Source: Nocardioides sp. Root122
Lineage (GTDB): Bacteria; Actinomycetota; Actinomycetes; Propionibacteriales; Nocardioidaceae
Assembly: GCF_001425025.1 (NCBI RefSeq)
Contig: NZ_LMDE01000010.1
Coordinates: 330,212-394,211 of the forward strand
Direction: 5' to 3'
Length of the DNA: 64,000 nt
Position 1 is the first letter of the stretch. Each line of letters begins with the position of its first letter. The position numbers and the translations under genes were made by a program. Below are positions 45,501 through 52,866 of the stretch, one piece after another. The notes beneath the pieces are model-generated. The model saw nothing but the letters and a program-made list of their open reading frames with translations, was not told the origin of the DNA and did no database searches.

Positions 45501-45722
45501 CTGGTCGGCGCGGACGCCTACCTCCTGCTGGCCGGCGCGGCGCGGGCGCGGGGCGACGACGCGGAAGCCGCCCGGCTGCTCGCCCCGCTGCGCGAGGCGA
45601 CGACCGACTCGTGGCCGTCCGTGCGCCGACGGGTGGAGGCCGTCGGCCAGGCCCCGCGTCAGAGCGCCTCGAGCGTCAGCCGGGCTGCGCGAGCGGCGCC
45701 GTCCGAGGGCACCGGGAGGTAG
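42522..45722 (+). CDS. BTAD-AAA ATPase transcriptional regulator
   Basis: A 1066-residue AfsR-like activator. Residues 1-95 form an OmpR-type winged helix (KARTLLALLAAARGRPVATD), 100-250 a BTAD domain ending EDLGTDPARATSDLHLALL, 270-560 an AAA/STAND ATPase with Walker A VVGEGGIGKTR and Walker B VLVLDDLQDA, and the rest about 480 residues of TPR-like helices for signal binding. GTG at 42522 with GATACT six bases upstream. Its last 64 bases overlap the end of the convergent hydrolase-glycosyltransferase gene, a candidate target. Ligand unknown. Confidence 0.85.
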   Translation: MTPPGGIVRLRLSSTLAVDTGDGARSGRELGSRKARTLLALLAAARGRPVATDRIVAALWRDAPPADPAANVATLVSRVRRTLGAGLVVGRPGAYALGGAWSLDLVEAEQWLAEAAARLAAREHALAESAAAAALELLGAETALLDEADDDWVLELRRDVDELRRDARHHRVAALLTLDPAAAVRVATDGTRADGYDELAVRDLMRALTADGRVAAALSAYDGLARTLSEDLGTDPARATSDLHLALLRDTDVGGDAASSVPRPRGEAPEVLLVGREEEMALFRAAWEGVVSASEADLVLVVGEGGIGKTRLLDAVADLGTASGGQVLRGRCHPAERSLFLQPFVDALRPALAGLQHDQLAATLRGHEAAWVSLVADLAAVVPDAPPPPADPDLQRRATYDAAAAALRRLSATRPLVLVLDDLQDAGAATVDLLGYLARQLASSRVLLVGAVRSEDQTVAERLGDRARRVQLGPLGPEAVVALAAAAGLGARGRQVMARTAGHTLSVVECLRALGSGDTGVPASLSQGVLARVDGLSPECRSVVEAGAVLRRRLDARLLAGLAEVSEVAATRHGEELTRAGLFVRSGAVYEFTNDVFQECVYAALPAAVAAAYHRRAADLTSDRPEVMAAHAHAVGDDARAAQGWLLAGEEALRRAAVEDARTLVERCLAVPGLAAETRARALLVRGRVHEAEMSWGAAIEDIDAALAWARSIGERRLELAALRARGGDAAVGAQLSADELLGPLEDGVRLAAELGDRRAEADFGTRLTVLEASRLRLADASARADRVIERVRASGSPDGLVLALDGLKTVAWHLGDAPALAAAVQELEPLLRERPDAWLLQWVVFESAFVPAAHDDWDEARRLLRDALDLNRRSGFPAYAGYLLAYDGWLARLAGDLEDASRLGRRSVEATSAVDHPWWHSWAAGLLAATLVETGDTAEAESVARAGLAALSGTARPGRLLCASALAAVTGELTRGATEALAEVDCPPGRAWLVGADAYLLLAGAARARGDDAEAARLLAPLREATTDSWPSVRRRVEAVGQAPRQSASSVSRAARAAPSEGTGR

Positions 45723-47773
45723 TCCACGGGCCGCGCGAGCGCGGCGACGAGCTCCTCGGCGATCCGGTCCGGGTCGGTCTCGGCGTAGGCCAGGGCGCGC
45801 CCGGCACGGTGGCGGTCCAGTCGGTGCCGCACGTGGACCTGCTGCTCGAAGTGGTGCTCGAGGGGCACGTAGACGAACGGCCGGCGCGCCGCGGTCAGCT
45901 CCATGGTGGTGCTGAGCCCGCCCTGCACCACGGCGACGTCGCACGCCGCGTGGTGGAGGTCGAGGTCGGGCAGGAACCCGTGCACCTCGACGCCGTCCGG
46001 CAGGGCGAGAGCCTCCCGGTCGATGCGCGGACCCGTCACCACGACCATCCGCAGCCCGGGGATGCGCGCCGAGGCGGGGCCGTGCGCTGCGGCCACCCGC
46101 CGCAGCAGGTGGTGGCCGACCCCCGACCCTCCCACGGAGACCAGGCAGACCACCTCGTCGGGGCCGTAGCCGAGCCGTTCGCGCAGCTCGTCGCGCTGTG
46201 CCGGGTCGGGCCGCTCGCCCATGACGTAGCCGGCGAAGTCGAAGTGCTCCTCGGTCCAGGCGCGAGCGGTCGGGAGGTCCGGTCCGAAGGGAAGGTCGAC
46301 GACGTCCTCGGGGTCCCCGACGAAGACCGAGCGGTCGCGGAGGGCGGGGTAGCGGGAGACGTGCTCGACCATCTCGGCGTTGTAGTCAGCGGTCAGGAAC
46401 GCCTCCCGCTCGCCTCCGTCCGGCATCGGCACCCAGCCCACGAAGTCGGTCATCCAGACGAACGGTGCACGCTTGAGGGACGGGTGCTCGTGGAGGAAGT
46501 GGTCGAGGTCCCACGCCTCGTCGCCCACCCACAGGTCGAAGGACTCCCGCTCCACGAGGTCGTCGAAGACCATGAAGTTGTTGACCAGCACCTCGTCCAT
46601 GCGGCGTACGGCGTCGAAGGCGTGCAGGTCGTGCTCACCGGCCTCGGCCTCGAAGTGGCCGGACTCGCTCGCCAGCAGCCGCGACGCCGGGTGCACCGAC
46701 TCGCCGCGCTCCTCCAGGAATTCCGCCACCGGCGACTGGGTGAGCCACTGGACCTCGAGGTCGGGCCGCAGCTCGCGCATCGCGTCGGCGACGGCGAGGT
46801 CGCGGCGCACGTGGCCGAGGCCGATGGGGGAGGAGAGGTAGAGCACCCGGGGACGACGCCGGCTCGTCCGACGGGGCCTCGGCGGCGTCGGCGCGCCGAC
46901 GGCCCGGTCGACCAGCGCCTTGATGGCGCGGTTGACCACGACCGGGTGCCGAGCCATCGGCAGGTGCCCCGAGCCCTCCAGCACGAGGTGCTCGGCGCCG
47001 GTCCACTCGGCGGCGCTCCGGATGCGCTGGGGAGGCTGGCAGCGGTCGGCCGTCCCCTGGACCACCAGCACCGGCGAGGTGATGCCGCGCAGCAGCGCCT
47101 CGGCCTCGTCAGCGGTGTCCGGGAAGCGGGGGCCGGCCGTCTCGGCCAGGATCACCGCGCCGGTCGTCTGCCGGGTGAAGCCGACGATGTCCTCCAGCTG
47201 CTTGGTGGAGTGGGGCTCGGGCAGCATCTGGTCGAAGAAGAACGCGGCGTAGTCCGGCCAGTGCTCGGGCAGGTAGTGCCGGTTGTTGCCGTTCCAGCCC
47301 GAGTAGTCGTCGCGCTCCTCGTCGAAGTGCTGCAGCGCCTCCAGCCGGACGGGGAAGGGCGGTGTCCGGTCACGCACCCTGGGCGCGACCGCGACGACCC
47401 CCTGCACGCGGTCGGGGTGCAGGGCCGCGGCCAGCAGTGCCTGCCACGCGCTCCCGCAGATCCCCACCAGCACGGCACGCGCCACCCCGAGGTGGTCCAG
47501 CACGGCGAGCGTGTCCTCGACCAGGGCCAGGTCCGCGTAGGCCGCGGGATCGAGGGACCGGTCCGACTCCCCGTTGCCCGGGGGGTCGACGGTGACGACG
47601 CGGTGGTGCTGGGCCAGGTAGGCGACCTGCCCCTTCCAGGCCCGGCTGTGCACGCACGTGTCGATCGGTACGAACAGCACGGTGCTCGCGGCGGTGTCGT
47701 TGTAGGACTCCCACGCCAGGCGGACGCCGCCGACGTCGACGTACCCCTTGCTGTCCGGCTCGCGTGCCCGCAC
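45659..47773 (-). CDS. fused alpha/beta hydrolase - glycosyltransferase
   Basis: A 704-residue two-domain protein. Residues 1-300 are an alpha/beta hydrolase: VDPPGNGESDRSL, nucleophile elbow VGICGSA, acid in VVQGTADRCQP, histidine in GSGHLPMARHP. The elbow has Cys where Ser is usual, as in dienelactone hydrolases. After an Arg/Pro-rich linker, residues 320-704 are a MurG/UGT-like glycosyltransferase: VLYLSSPIGLGHVRRDLAVA, then VCLVSVGGSGVGHHLL and VVQGGLSTTMELTAARRPFV as sugar-nucleotide site. GTG 47773 follows GGAGGAGG; GTGs at 47779 and 47782 are alternatives. Divergent from a methyltransferase gene. Confidence 0.82.
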   Translation of the reverse strand: MRAREPDSKGYVDVGGVRLAWESYNDTAASTVLFVPIDTCVHSRAWKGQVAYLAQHHRVVTVDPPGNGESDRSLDPAAYADLALVEDTLAVLDHLGVARAVLVGICGSAWQALLAAALHPDRVQGVVAVAPRVRDRTPPFPVRLEALQHFDEERDDYSGWNGNNRHYLPEHWPDYAAFFFDQMLPEPHSTKQLEDIVGFTRQTTGAVILAETAGPRFPDTADEAEALLRGITSPVLVVQGTADRCQPPQRIRSAAEWTGAEHLVLEGSGHLPMARHPVVVNRAIKALVDRAVGAPTPPRPRRTSRRRPRVLYLSSPIGLGHVRRDLAVADAMRELRPDLEVQWLTQSPVAEFLEERGESVHPASRLLASESGHFEAEAGEHDLHAFDAVRRMDEVLVNNFMVFDDLVERESFDLWVGDEAWDLDHFLHEHPSLKRAPFVWMTDFVGWVPMPDGGEREAFLTADYNAEMVEHVSRYPALRDRSVFVGDPEDVVDLPFGPDLPTARAWTEEHFDFAGYVMGERPDPAQRDELRERLGYGPDEVVCLVSVGGSGVGHHLLRRVAAAHGPASARIPGLRMVVVTGPRIDREALALPDGVEVHGFLPDLDLHHAACDVAVVQGGLSTTMELTAARRPFVYVPLEHHFEQQVHVRHRLDRHRAGRALAYAETDPDRIAEELVAALARPVDYLPVPSDGAARAARLTLEAL

Positions 47774-47815
47774 GTGCACCACCTCCTCCGTGGACCCGAG
47801 CAGTCTCCGACGTCC

Positions 47816-47849
47816 CGGTTGCAGTGGTGTTGCAACCGTCCCGCAACCG
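47816..47849. promoter_or_regulatory. inverted-repeat operator with a third half-site
   Basis: CGGTTGCA (47816-47823) and TGCAACCG (47831-47838) form a perfect repeat with a seven-base centre; a further GCAACCG half-site lies at 47843-47849. It sits in the 134-base gap between the divergent hydrolase-glycosyltransferase and methyltransferase genes, placed to regulate both. Confidence 0.65.
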
Positions 47850-47907
47850 CTCGGGAGCACGGTCTCTCCACAGCATCCACCCGAACTGCCTCGAGAGGGA
47901 GACCCAG

Positions 47908-49014
47908 ATGACCACCATCGACGAGACGACCGACCAGACCACCGAGCCACAGGCGGCACCCGCGATCGACATGGACGCGCTGATGCAGTTCGTCGGCAGC
48001 TTCGTCGGCGACCTGGGCGCCACGATGGGCGCGGGCAACGTGCTCCTCGGCGAGCGGCTCGGGCTCTACCGCGGCCTCGCCGTCGGACCCACCGACGCGC
48101 GCGGACTGGCCACCCGGACCGGCACCGACCCGCGCTACGTCGACGAGTGGCTGCGCGGGCAGGCCGCCGGCGGCTACGTGCAGCACGACGCCGCCAGCGC
48201 GACGTACTCCATGACACCCGAGCAGGCCTTCGCGCTGACCGACCCCTCCGGCCCCATCTTCCTGCCCGGTGCGTTCGAGCTCGCCTTGGGCGCCCTCAAG
48301 GCGATGCCGGAGATCGAGCACGCGTTCCGCACGGGCTCCGGCTACGGCTGGCACCAGCACGACGAAGACGTCTTCAACGGCTGCGAGCGGTTCTTCCGTC
48401 CGGGCTACCTCATGCACCTGCTCACCGAGTGGATCCCAGCGCTGGACGGGGTCCCGGCGAAGCTCGAGCGAGGTGGCCGGGTGGCGGACCTCGGGTGCGG
48501 CCACGGCGCCTCCACGCTGCTGATGGCCGAGGCGTTCCCGGCCAGCACCTTCGTCGGGTCGGACTACCACCAGGGCTCGATCGAGGCTGCGCGCGAGCGT
48601 GCCGCGGTCGCGGCGATCGGCGACCGCGTGCGTTTCGACGTCGCGGGTGCCCAGGCCCTGGAGGAGCACGACCTCGACCTGGTGACCACCTTCGACTGCC
48701 TCCACGACATGGGTGACCCCCTGGGCGCCGCGCAGCACATCCGGCGCGCGCTCGCCCCCGACGGCACCTGGATGATCGTGGAGCCCGCGGCAGGGGACAC
48801 GGTCGCCGAGAACCTCAACCCGGTCGGCCGGGTGTTCTACGGCTTCTCGACCTTCCTCTGCGTGCCCAGTGCCGTCTCGCAGCCGGGCGGCTACGCCCTC
48901 GGCGCGCAGGCGGGTCAGGCCGCGATCCGCCAGGTCGTGACCGACGCCGGGTTCACCCGGTTCCGCAAGGTCGCCGAGACCCCGTTCAACCACGTCTACG
49001 AGGCACGACCCTGA
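47908..49014 (+). CDS. SAM-dependent methyltransferase, Rv2258c-like
   Basis: A 368-residue protein with an N-terminal winged-helix dimerisation domain (about 25-110, LGERLGLYRGLAVGPTDARG to YVDEWLRGQAAGGYV) and a C-terminal Rossmann methyltransferase: VADLGCGHGASTLLMAEAFP (near 193-212), SDYHQGSIEAARERA, FDCLHDMGDPLGAAQHIRRA. This layout matches Mycobacterium Rv2258c and plant-type O-methyltransferase relatives. ATG at 47908 follows GAGAGGGAG. Probably controlled with the divergent fusion gene through the CGGTTGCA operator. Substrate unknown. Confidence 0.85.
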   Translation: MTTIDETTDQTTEPQAAPAIDMDALMQFVGSFVGDLGATMGAGNVLLGERLGLYRGLAVGPTDARGLATRTGTDPRYVDEWLRGQAAGGYVQHDAASATYSMTPEQAFALTDPSGPIFLPGAFELALGALKAMPEIEHAFRTGSGYGWHQHDEDVFNGCERFFRPGYLMHLLTEWIPALDGVPAKLERGGRVADLGCGHGASTLLMAEAFPASTFVGSDYHQGSIEAARERAAVAAIGDRVRFDVAGAQALEEHDLDLVTTFDCLHDMGDPLGAAQHIRRALAPDGTWMIVEPAAGDTVAENLNPVGRVFYGFSTFLCVPSAVSQPGGYALGAQAGQAAIRQVVTDAGFTRFRKVAETPFNHVYEARP

Positions 49015-49060
49015 CGCTGTCCGGCGCCTGAGTCCCCAGGATGTTCGGGAGCCGCCGGCG

Positions 49061-49107
49061 GATCGTGGAGTCCGCGAGCCACCCGGTGGCCCGCGCACTC
49101 CACGATC
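49061..49107. terminator. 47-base near-perfect hairpin between convergent genes
   Basis: GATCGTGGAGT (49061-49071) pairs with ACTCCACGATC (49097-49107); inside, CGCG pairs with CGCG and GCCAC with GTGGC around a CCG loop, with only two single-base mismatches. Twenty of 22 positions pair. It lies between the methyltransferase stop and the chelatase stop, as expected of a bidirectional terminator, and is the longest such element here. Confidence 0.85.
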
Positions 49108-49124
49108 ATCGTGGCCCGTCCGGC

Positions 49125-49868
49125 TCAGACAGGCACGAGCTCGACGGCGCCGACCGCGTAGCGGGCCAGGATCGCCCGGGCGACCGCAGGGTGGGCGCCC
49201 AGCGGGTCGGACACGGCCACCGCGCCGGCCTCGAGCGCGAGCTCGGTCGCCCGGTCGGGCAACCGGCCCGGGGCGAGGAAGAACGACGCGACCGCGATGT
49301 GGCGCTTGCCCTCGCCGCGGAACGCGCGCACGGCCTCGCCGGCGGCAGGGGGAGCGGCCGAGGCGAACGCCGCGGTGACCGGCAGCCGGTGCCGCGCGCC
49401 CCACGTGCGGGCGATGCGGGCCACGGCCTGGTTGGCGAGCGGGTCCGAGGAGCCGGCGGCGGCGAGGACCAGGGCGTCGAGCTCGCGCACCCGGGCCGCC
49501 CGGAGGGCGTCGCGGAGGCGGACGTCGAGCACCTCGAGGAAGGCGGCCTCCATGCCGAGGATCCGGCTGGCCTGGATCTTGAGCCCGTCGTGGCGGGCCA
49601 TCGCGGCAGCGATCGCCTCGGGGACGTCGACCTTGGCGTGGTAGGCCTCGGTGAGGAGCAGCGGGACGACGACGATCTCGTCGTGACCGGCCTTCACGAG
49701 CCGGTCGACGACCGTGTCGAACGACGGCTTGGAGAGGTCGAGGAACGCCGTCTCGATCCGGAGGTCGGGGCGCATCGCCTTGACCTCGGCGACGAGCGCC
49801 TTGATCGTCGCGGCCGAACGCGGGTCCCGGCTTCCGTGGGCCAGGGCGACCAGAGCAGGAGCAGCCAT
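49125..49868 (-). CDS. sirohydrochlorin chelatase (CbiX/SirB type)
   Basis: A 247-residue chelatase with two half-domains: the N-terminal metal-site ALAHGSRDPRSAATI and VVPLLLTEAYHAKVDVPEAI, and a second half with VLAAAGSSDP and VASFFLAPGRLPD. It should insert iron into sirohydrochlorin to make siroheme, the cofactor of the sulfite reductase encoded upstream on the same strand; insertion of cobalt for cobalamin is an alternative. ATG at 49868, 96 bases after the cysH stop, so probably in the same operon. Confidence 0.88.
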   Translation of the reverse strand: MAAPALVALAHGSRDPRSAATIKALVAEVKAMRPDLRIETAFLDLSKPSFDTVVDRLVKAGHDEIVVVPLLLTEAYHAKVDVPEAIAAAMARHDGLKIQASRILGMEAAFLEVLDVRLRDALRAARVRELDALVLAAAGSSDPLANQAVARIARTWGARHRLPVTAAFASAAPPAAGEAVRAFRGEGKRHIAVASFFLAPGRLPDRATELALEAGAVAVSDPLGAHPAVARAILARYAVGAVELVPV

Positions 49869-49964
49869 CAGGGGTGCCTCCGATCATGTGTGGTGGTGCG
49901 GTGCTTCTTCGTGGGTGCGGGTGCGACGGCGCTGTCGTCCCGGTGGTGGAGGTCGTGGGGTGGC

Positions 49965-50708
49965 CTAGGCATGGATGCCGCACTCGGTCTTGGAGGTGCC
50001 GGCCCAGCGCCCGCTGCGCGGGTCGTCGCCGGGCGCGACGCGACGGGTGCACGGCCAGCAGCCGATGCTGGGGTAGCCGTCGTGGACGAGCGGGTTGACC
50101 AGCACGCCGTTGTCGACGACGTAGCGCTCGACCTGCTCGTCGCTCCAGCGCGCGAGCGGCGAGACCTTGACCTTGCCCTTGCGGGCGTCCCAGCCGACGA
50201 CCGGCGCGATGACCCGGTTGTGGGTCTCGGCGCGACGCAGGCCGGTCGCCCAGGCGTCGTACTCGGCAAGGGCGTCGTTGAGGGGCTGGACCTTGCGCAG
50301 CGCGCAGCAGAGGTCGGGGTCGGTCTTGTAGAGGTCCTTGCCGTACTGCGCGTCCTGCTCGGCCACGGTCAGCGGGGTGCTGACGGTGCGCAGGTTGACC
50401 GGCAGGGTGGCGCCGACCGCGTCACGGGTCCCGATGGTCTCGACGAAGTGGTAGCCGGTGTCGAGGAAGACCACGTCGATGCCGGGGGCGACCGTGGAGG
50501 CGAGGTGCGCCAGCACGGCGTCGCCCATCGAGGACGTGATGGCGAACCGGTCGCCGAAGGTGGCGACGGCCCACTCGATGATCACCTCGGCCGGGGCGAG
50601 CTCGAGCTCGGCGCCTACGTGGGAGACCAGCTCGCGCAGCTCCTCCGGCGTACGTCCCTCGGTGTGCGTGCCCTTGAAGTCGCGGGCCGCCTGGGTGGAG
50701 GCGCTCAT
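49965..50708 (-). CDS. cysH: adenylyl-sulfate (APS) reductase CysH
   Basis: A 247-residue CysH that reduces activated sulfate to sulfite with thioredoxin. The 4Fe-4S cluster ligands, present only in the APS-type enzymes, are DLCCALRK (near 133-140) and GCWPCTRRV (near 216-224); the catalytic cysteine is in the C-terminal TECGIHA. ITSSMGDAVLAHL is the PAPS/APS-binding loop. ATG at 50708 overlaps the stop of the zinc-ribbon gene. Sulfate activation genes (cysD, cysN) are not in the window. Confidence 0.95.
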   Translation of the reverse strand: MSASTQAARDFKGTHTEGRTPEELRELVSHVGAELELAPAEVIIEWAVATFGDRFAITSSMGDAVLAHLASTVAPGIDVVFLDTGYHFVETIGTRDAVGATLPVNLRTVSTPLTVAEQDAQYGKDLYKTDPDLCCALRKVQPLNDALAEYDAWATGLRRAETHNRVIAPVVGWDARKGKVKVSPLARWSDEQVERYVVDNGVLVNPLVHDGYPSIGCWPCTRRVAPGDDPRSGRWAGTSKTECGIHA

Positions 50709-50860
50709 GCCGCTCCTCCACCCGGTCGGATCATGCCGGTCATCCGGACGGTGAAGGCGCGCAGGCACGAGCGGCACTCCCAGGCCCCCGCGCCTTCCTG
50801 GGGGAACAGGTTCTCGTCCCCGCAGTAGGGGCAGTGGAACGGGACTGCTCGCTCGCTCAT
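50705..50860 (-). CDS. 51-residue zinc-ribbon protein between sir and cysH
   Basis: A very small gene: residues 9-14 HCPYCG and 28-32 ECRSC give two CxxC pairs, a zinc-ribbon or rubredoxin-like knuckle, with the tail RMTGMIRPGGGAA. It begins with the ATG immediately after the sir stop (TGA directly followed by ATG on the minus strand) and its own stop overlaps the cysH ATG, which is strong evidence that it is translated. A small gene in the same place is known to me from Streptomyces sir-cysH loci. Function unknown; a role in electron transfer or metal delivery to Sir or CysH is conceivable. Confidence 0.82.
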   Translation of the reverse strand: MSERAVPFHCPYCGDENLFPQEGAGAWECRSCLRAFTVRMTGMIRPGGGAA

Positions 50861-52579
50861 TCAGACCGCCGCCAGCTCGGGCTCGCCGCGCAGCAGCTTC
50901 TCGTCGGCGCGGGCCACCCAGGCGGCGAAGCGCTCCCCGTCGGTGCGGTCCTCGAGGTACGCCGACACGACGCGGGTGACGTAGTCGTCCAGTCCGGCGC
51001 TGGTCACCTTGTGGGCGCGCAGCTTGCGGCCCATCGCGGTGTGGAGCCCGAGTGCCCCGCCGAGGTGCACCTGGAAGCCCTCGACCTGTCGGCCGGCCTC
51101 GTCCATCACGAGCTGGCCCTTCAGGCCGATGTCGGCGACCTGGGTGCGGGCGCAGGCGTTGGGGCAGCCGTTGACGTTGACCGAGATGTCGGTGTCGAGG
51201 TCGGGGAAGCGCTTCTCCAGCTCGGTCACCAGGCGGCGGGCGCGCTCCTTGGTGTCGACGATGGCGAGCTTGCAGAACTCGATGCCGGTGCAGGCCATCG
51301 TGGAGCGGCGCCAGTTGCTGGGACGGGCGGTGAGGCCGATCTTCTCGAGGTCGTCGGCGAAGGCGGCGGTGTCCTCGGCGGCGACGCCGATCACGACCAG
51401 CTTCTGGTAGGCCGTCAGCCGCGCGCCGGCCGCGCCGTAGTGCTCGACGAGGTCGCCGAGCGCGCTCAGCGTGGTGCCGTCGATGCGGCCCACGACCGGG
51501 GCGGCGCCGACGTAGAAGCGGCCGTCCTTCTGCTCGTGGATGCCGATGTGGTCACCCTGGACGACGGGCGCCTCGGGGGAGGGGTTGTCGACGAGGGCGC
51601 GGTGGAGGTACTCGTTCTCCAGGACCTCCCGGAACTTCTCCTTGCCCCAGTCGGCCAGGAGGAACTTGAGGCGGGCCTTGGACCGGAGCCGGCGGTAGCC
51701 GTAGTCGCGGAAGATCCCGGCGACGCCCTCCCAGGCGTCGGCGACCTCGTCGAGCGGGATCCAGACGCCGAGCTTGTGGGCGAGCATCGGGTTGGTGGAC
51801 AGGCCGCCGCCGACCCAGAGGTCGAAGCCCGGGCCGTGCTCGGGGTGGACGGTGCCGACGAACGAGACGTCGTTGACCTCCGGCGCCACGTCGTGGCTCG
51901 GGTGGCCGGTCAGCGCGGTCTTGAACTTGCGCGGCAGGTTGGAGAACGCCGGGTTGTCGAGCGCGCGGCGCTTGATCTCGGCGAGCGCCTCGCTGCCGTC
52001 GATGATCTCGTCCTTGGCGATGCCGGCGACGGGGGAGCCGAGGAAGGGGCGCGGGCCGTCGCCGCACGCCTCCAGGGTGGACAGGCCGACCGCCTCGAGG
52101 CGCTCCCAGATGGCGGGGACGCTCTCGATGTCGATCCAGTGGTACTGGATGTTGTTGCGGTCGGTGATGTCCGCGGTGTTGCGGGCGTAGGCGGTCGACA
52201 CCTCACCGAGCGTGCGGAGCGCGGCCGCGTCGAGGATCGCGCCGTCGGTGCGCACGCGCATCATGAAGAAGCGGTCGTCGAGCTCCTCCTCCCCGAGCTG
52301 GGCGGTCTTGCCGCCGTCGAAGCCCGGGGCGCGCTGCGTGTAGAGGCCCATCCACCGGAAGCGCCCGCGCAGGTCGGCGGGGTCGATCGAGTCGAACCCG
52401 CGTCGCGAGTAGGTGTGGAGGATGCGGTCCCGCACGTTGAGCGGGTCGTCGTCCTTCTTGGACTGCTCGTTCTTGTTGAGCGGCTCGGTGTAGCCGAGCG
52501 CCCACTGACCCTCGGCGCGCTTGGGGCGCGGGATCTCGGTGTTCTGGGCGGCCTGGGGCGTGAACCTGAGGTCGGGCAT
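50861..52579 (-). CDS. sir: assimilatory sulfite reductase (ferredoxin)
   Basis: A 572-residue siroheme/4Fe-4S reductase that takes sulfite to sulfide with six electrons. Two ferredoxin-like halves are seen; the cluster ligands are TGIEFCKLA (near 434-442) and NGCPNACARTQ (near 473-483), the CxxxxxC...CxxxC arrangement shared by sulfite and nitrite reductases. YTEPLNKNEQSKKDDDPLNV and the neighbouring cysH point to sulfite. ATG at 52579. A hairpin covers the upstream AGGA, and a leader peptide is encoded farther upstream. Confidence 0.94.
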   Translation of the reverse strand: MPDLRFTPQAAQNTEIPRPKRAEGQWALGYTEPLNKNEQSKKDDDPLNVRDRILHTYSRRGFDSIDPADLRGRFRWMGLYTQRAPGFDGGKTAQLGEEELDDRFFMMRVRTDGAILDAAALRTLGEVSTAYARNTADITDRNNIQYHWIDIESVPAIWERLEAVGLSTLEACGDGPRPFLGSPVAGIAKDEIIDGSEALAEIKRRALDNPAFSNLPRKFKTALTGHPSHDVAPEVNDVSFVGTVHPEHGPGFDLWVGGGLSTNPMLAHKLGVWIPLDEVADAWEGVAGIFRDYGYRRLRSKARLKFLLADWGKEKFREVLENEYLHRALVDNPSPEAPVVQGDHIGIHEQKDGRFYVGAAPVVGRIDGTTLSALGDLVEHYGAAGARLTAYQKLVVIGVAAEDTAAFADDLEKIGLTARPSNWRRSTMACTGIEFCKLAIVDTKERARRLVTELEKRFPDLDTDISVNVNGCPNACARTQVADIGLKGQLVMDEAGRQVEGFQVHLGGALGLHTAMGRKLRAHKVTSAGLDDYVTRVVSAYLEDRTDGERFAAWVARADEKLLRGEPELAAV

Positions 52580-52582
52580 GAT

Positions 52583-52596
52583 CAGGAGATTTCCTG
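52583..52596 (-). promoter_or_regulatory. hairpin over the sir ribosome-binding site
   Basis: CAGGA (52583-52587) and TCCTG (52592-52596) form a five-bp stem with loop GATT. On the minus strand the left arm is CAGGA, which contains the only AGGA near the sir ATG, so folding would hide it. Confidence 0.45.
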
Positions 52597-52649
52597 TTCG
52601 CTGAGGAGTGCCGCGCGCGACGTTGAGCGCGGAGGGACTTCTGGCGGCG

Positions 52650-52739
52650 TCAGCGATGCCAACAGGTCGCGCTGCCCACGCGCATGAGGTCGACGTGACG
52701 TCGGACCACAAGGTGTGCGTGGGTGGAAGCGGTGACCAT
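52650..52739 (-). CDS. 29-residue leader peptide of the sulfur operon
   Basis: An ATG at 52739 opens a 29-codon frame with VVRRHVDLMRVGSATCWHR at its end. The RRHVDLxRVxSAxC core is the hallmark of the small putative leader peptides seen upstream of sulfur-assimilation genes in Streptomyces and relatives. It lies 70 bases before the sir start on the same strand, and its Cys codon is near the end, suited to sensing cysteinyl-tRNA by ribosome stalling. The stalling mechanism is inference; the peptide match is clear. Confidence 0.78.
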   Translation of the reverse strand: MVTASTHAHLVVRRHVDLMRVGSATCWHR

Positions 52740-52780
52740 GTCAAGAAGTCTCAGGGAGTGGACGCCTGTTCCACAAGGTG
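52706..52780. repeat. 10-bp direct repeat around the leader-peptide start
   Basis: CCACAAGGTG occurs at 52706-52715 and again at 52771-52780, 65 bases apart in the same orientation. An imperfect palindrome centred on ACATGT (52784-52798) lies next to the second copy. These may be regulator sites of the sir promoter. Confidence 0.4.
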
Positions 52781-52866
52781 AAATCCCGACATGTGGGATG
52801 CGTGCCCGGATAGTGAGACGGTGGCGGTCCGGTCACGCTGCTGGCCGGGCGTCGGTGCGGTCCAGG

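Noticed and set aside
49061-49107. attC-like integron site
   Set aside because: No integrase, cassette array or repeated copies are visible; its position between convergent stops explains it as a terminator.
52739-52744. TTGACA on the minus strand as a -35 promoter element for sir
   Set aside because: Its last base is the first base of the leader-peptide ATG, and no -10 box lies at a fitting distance downstream.
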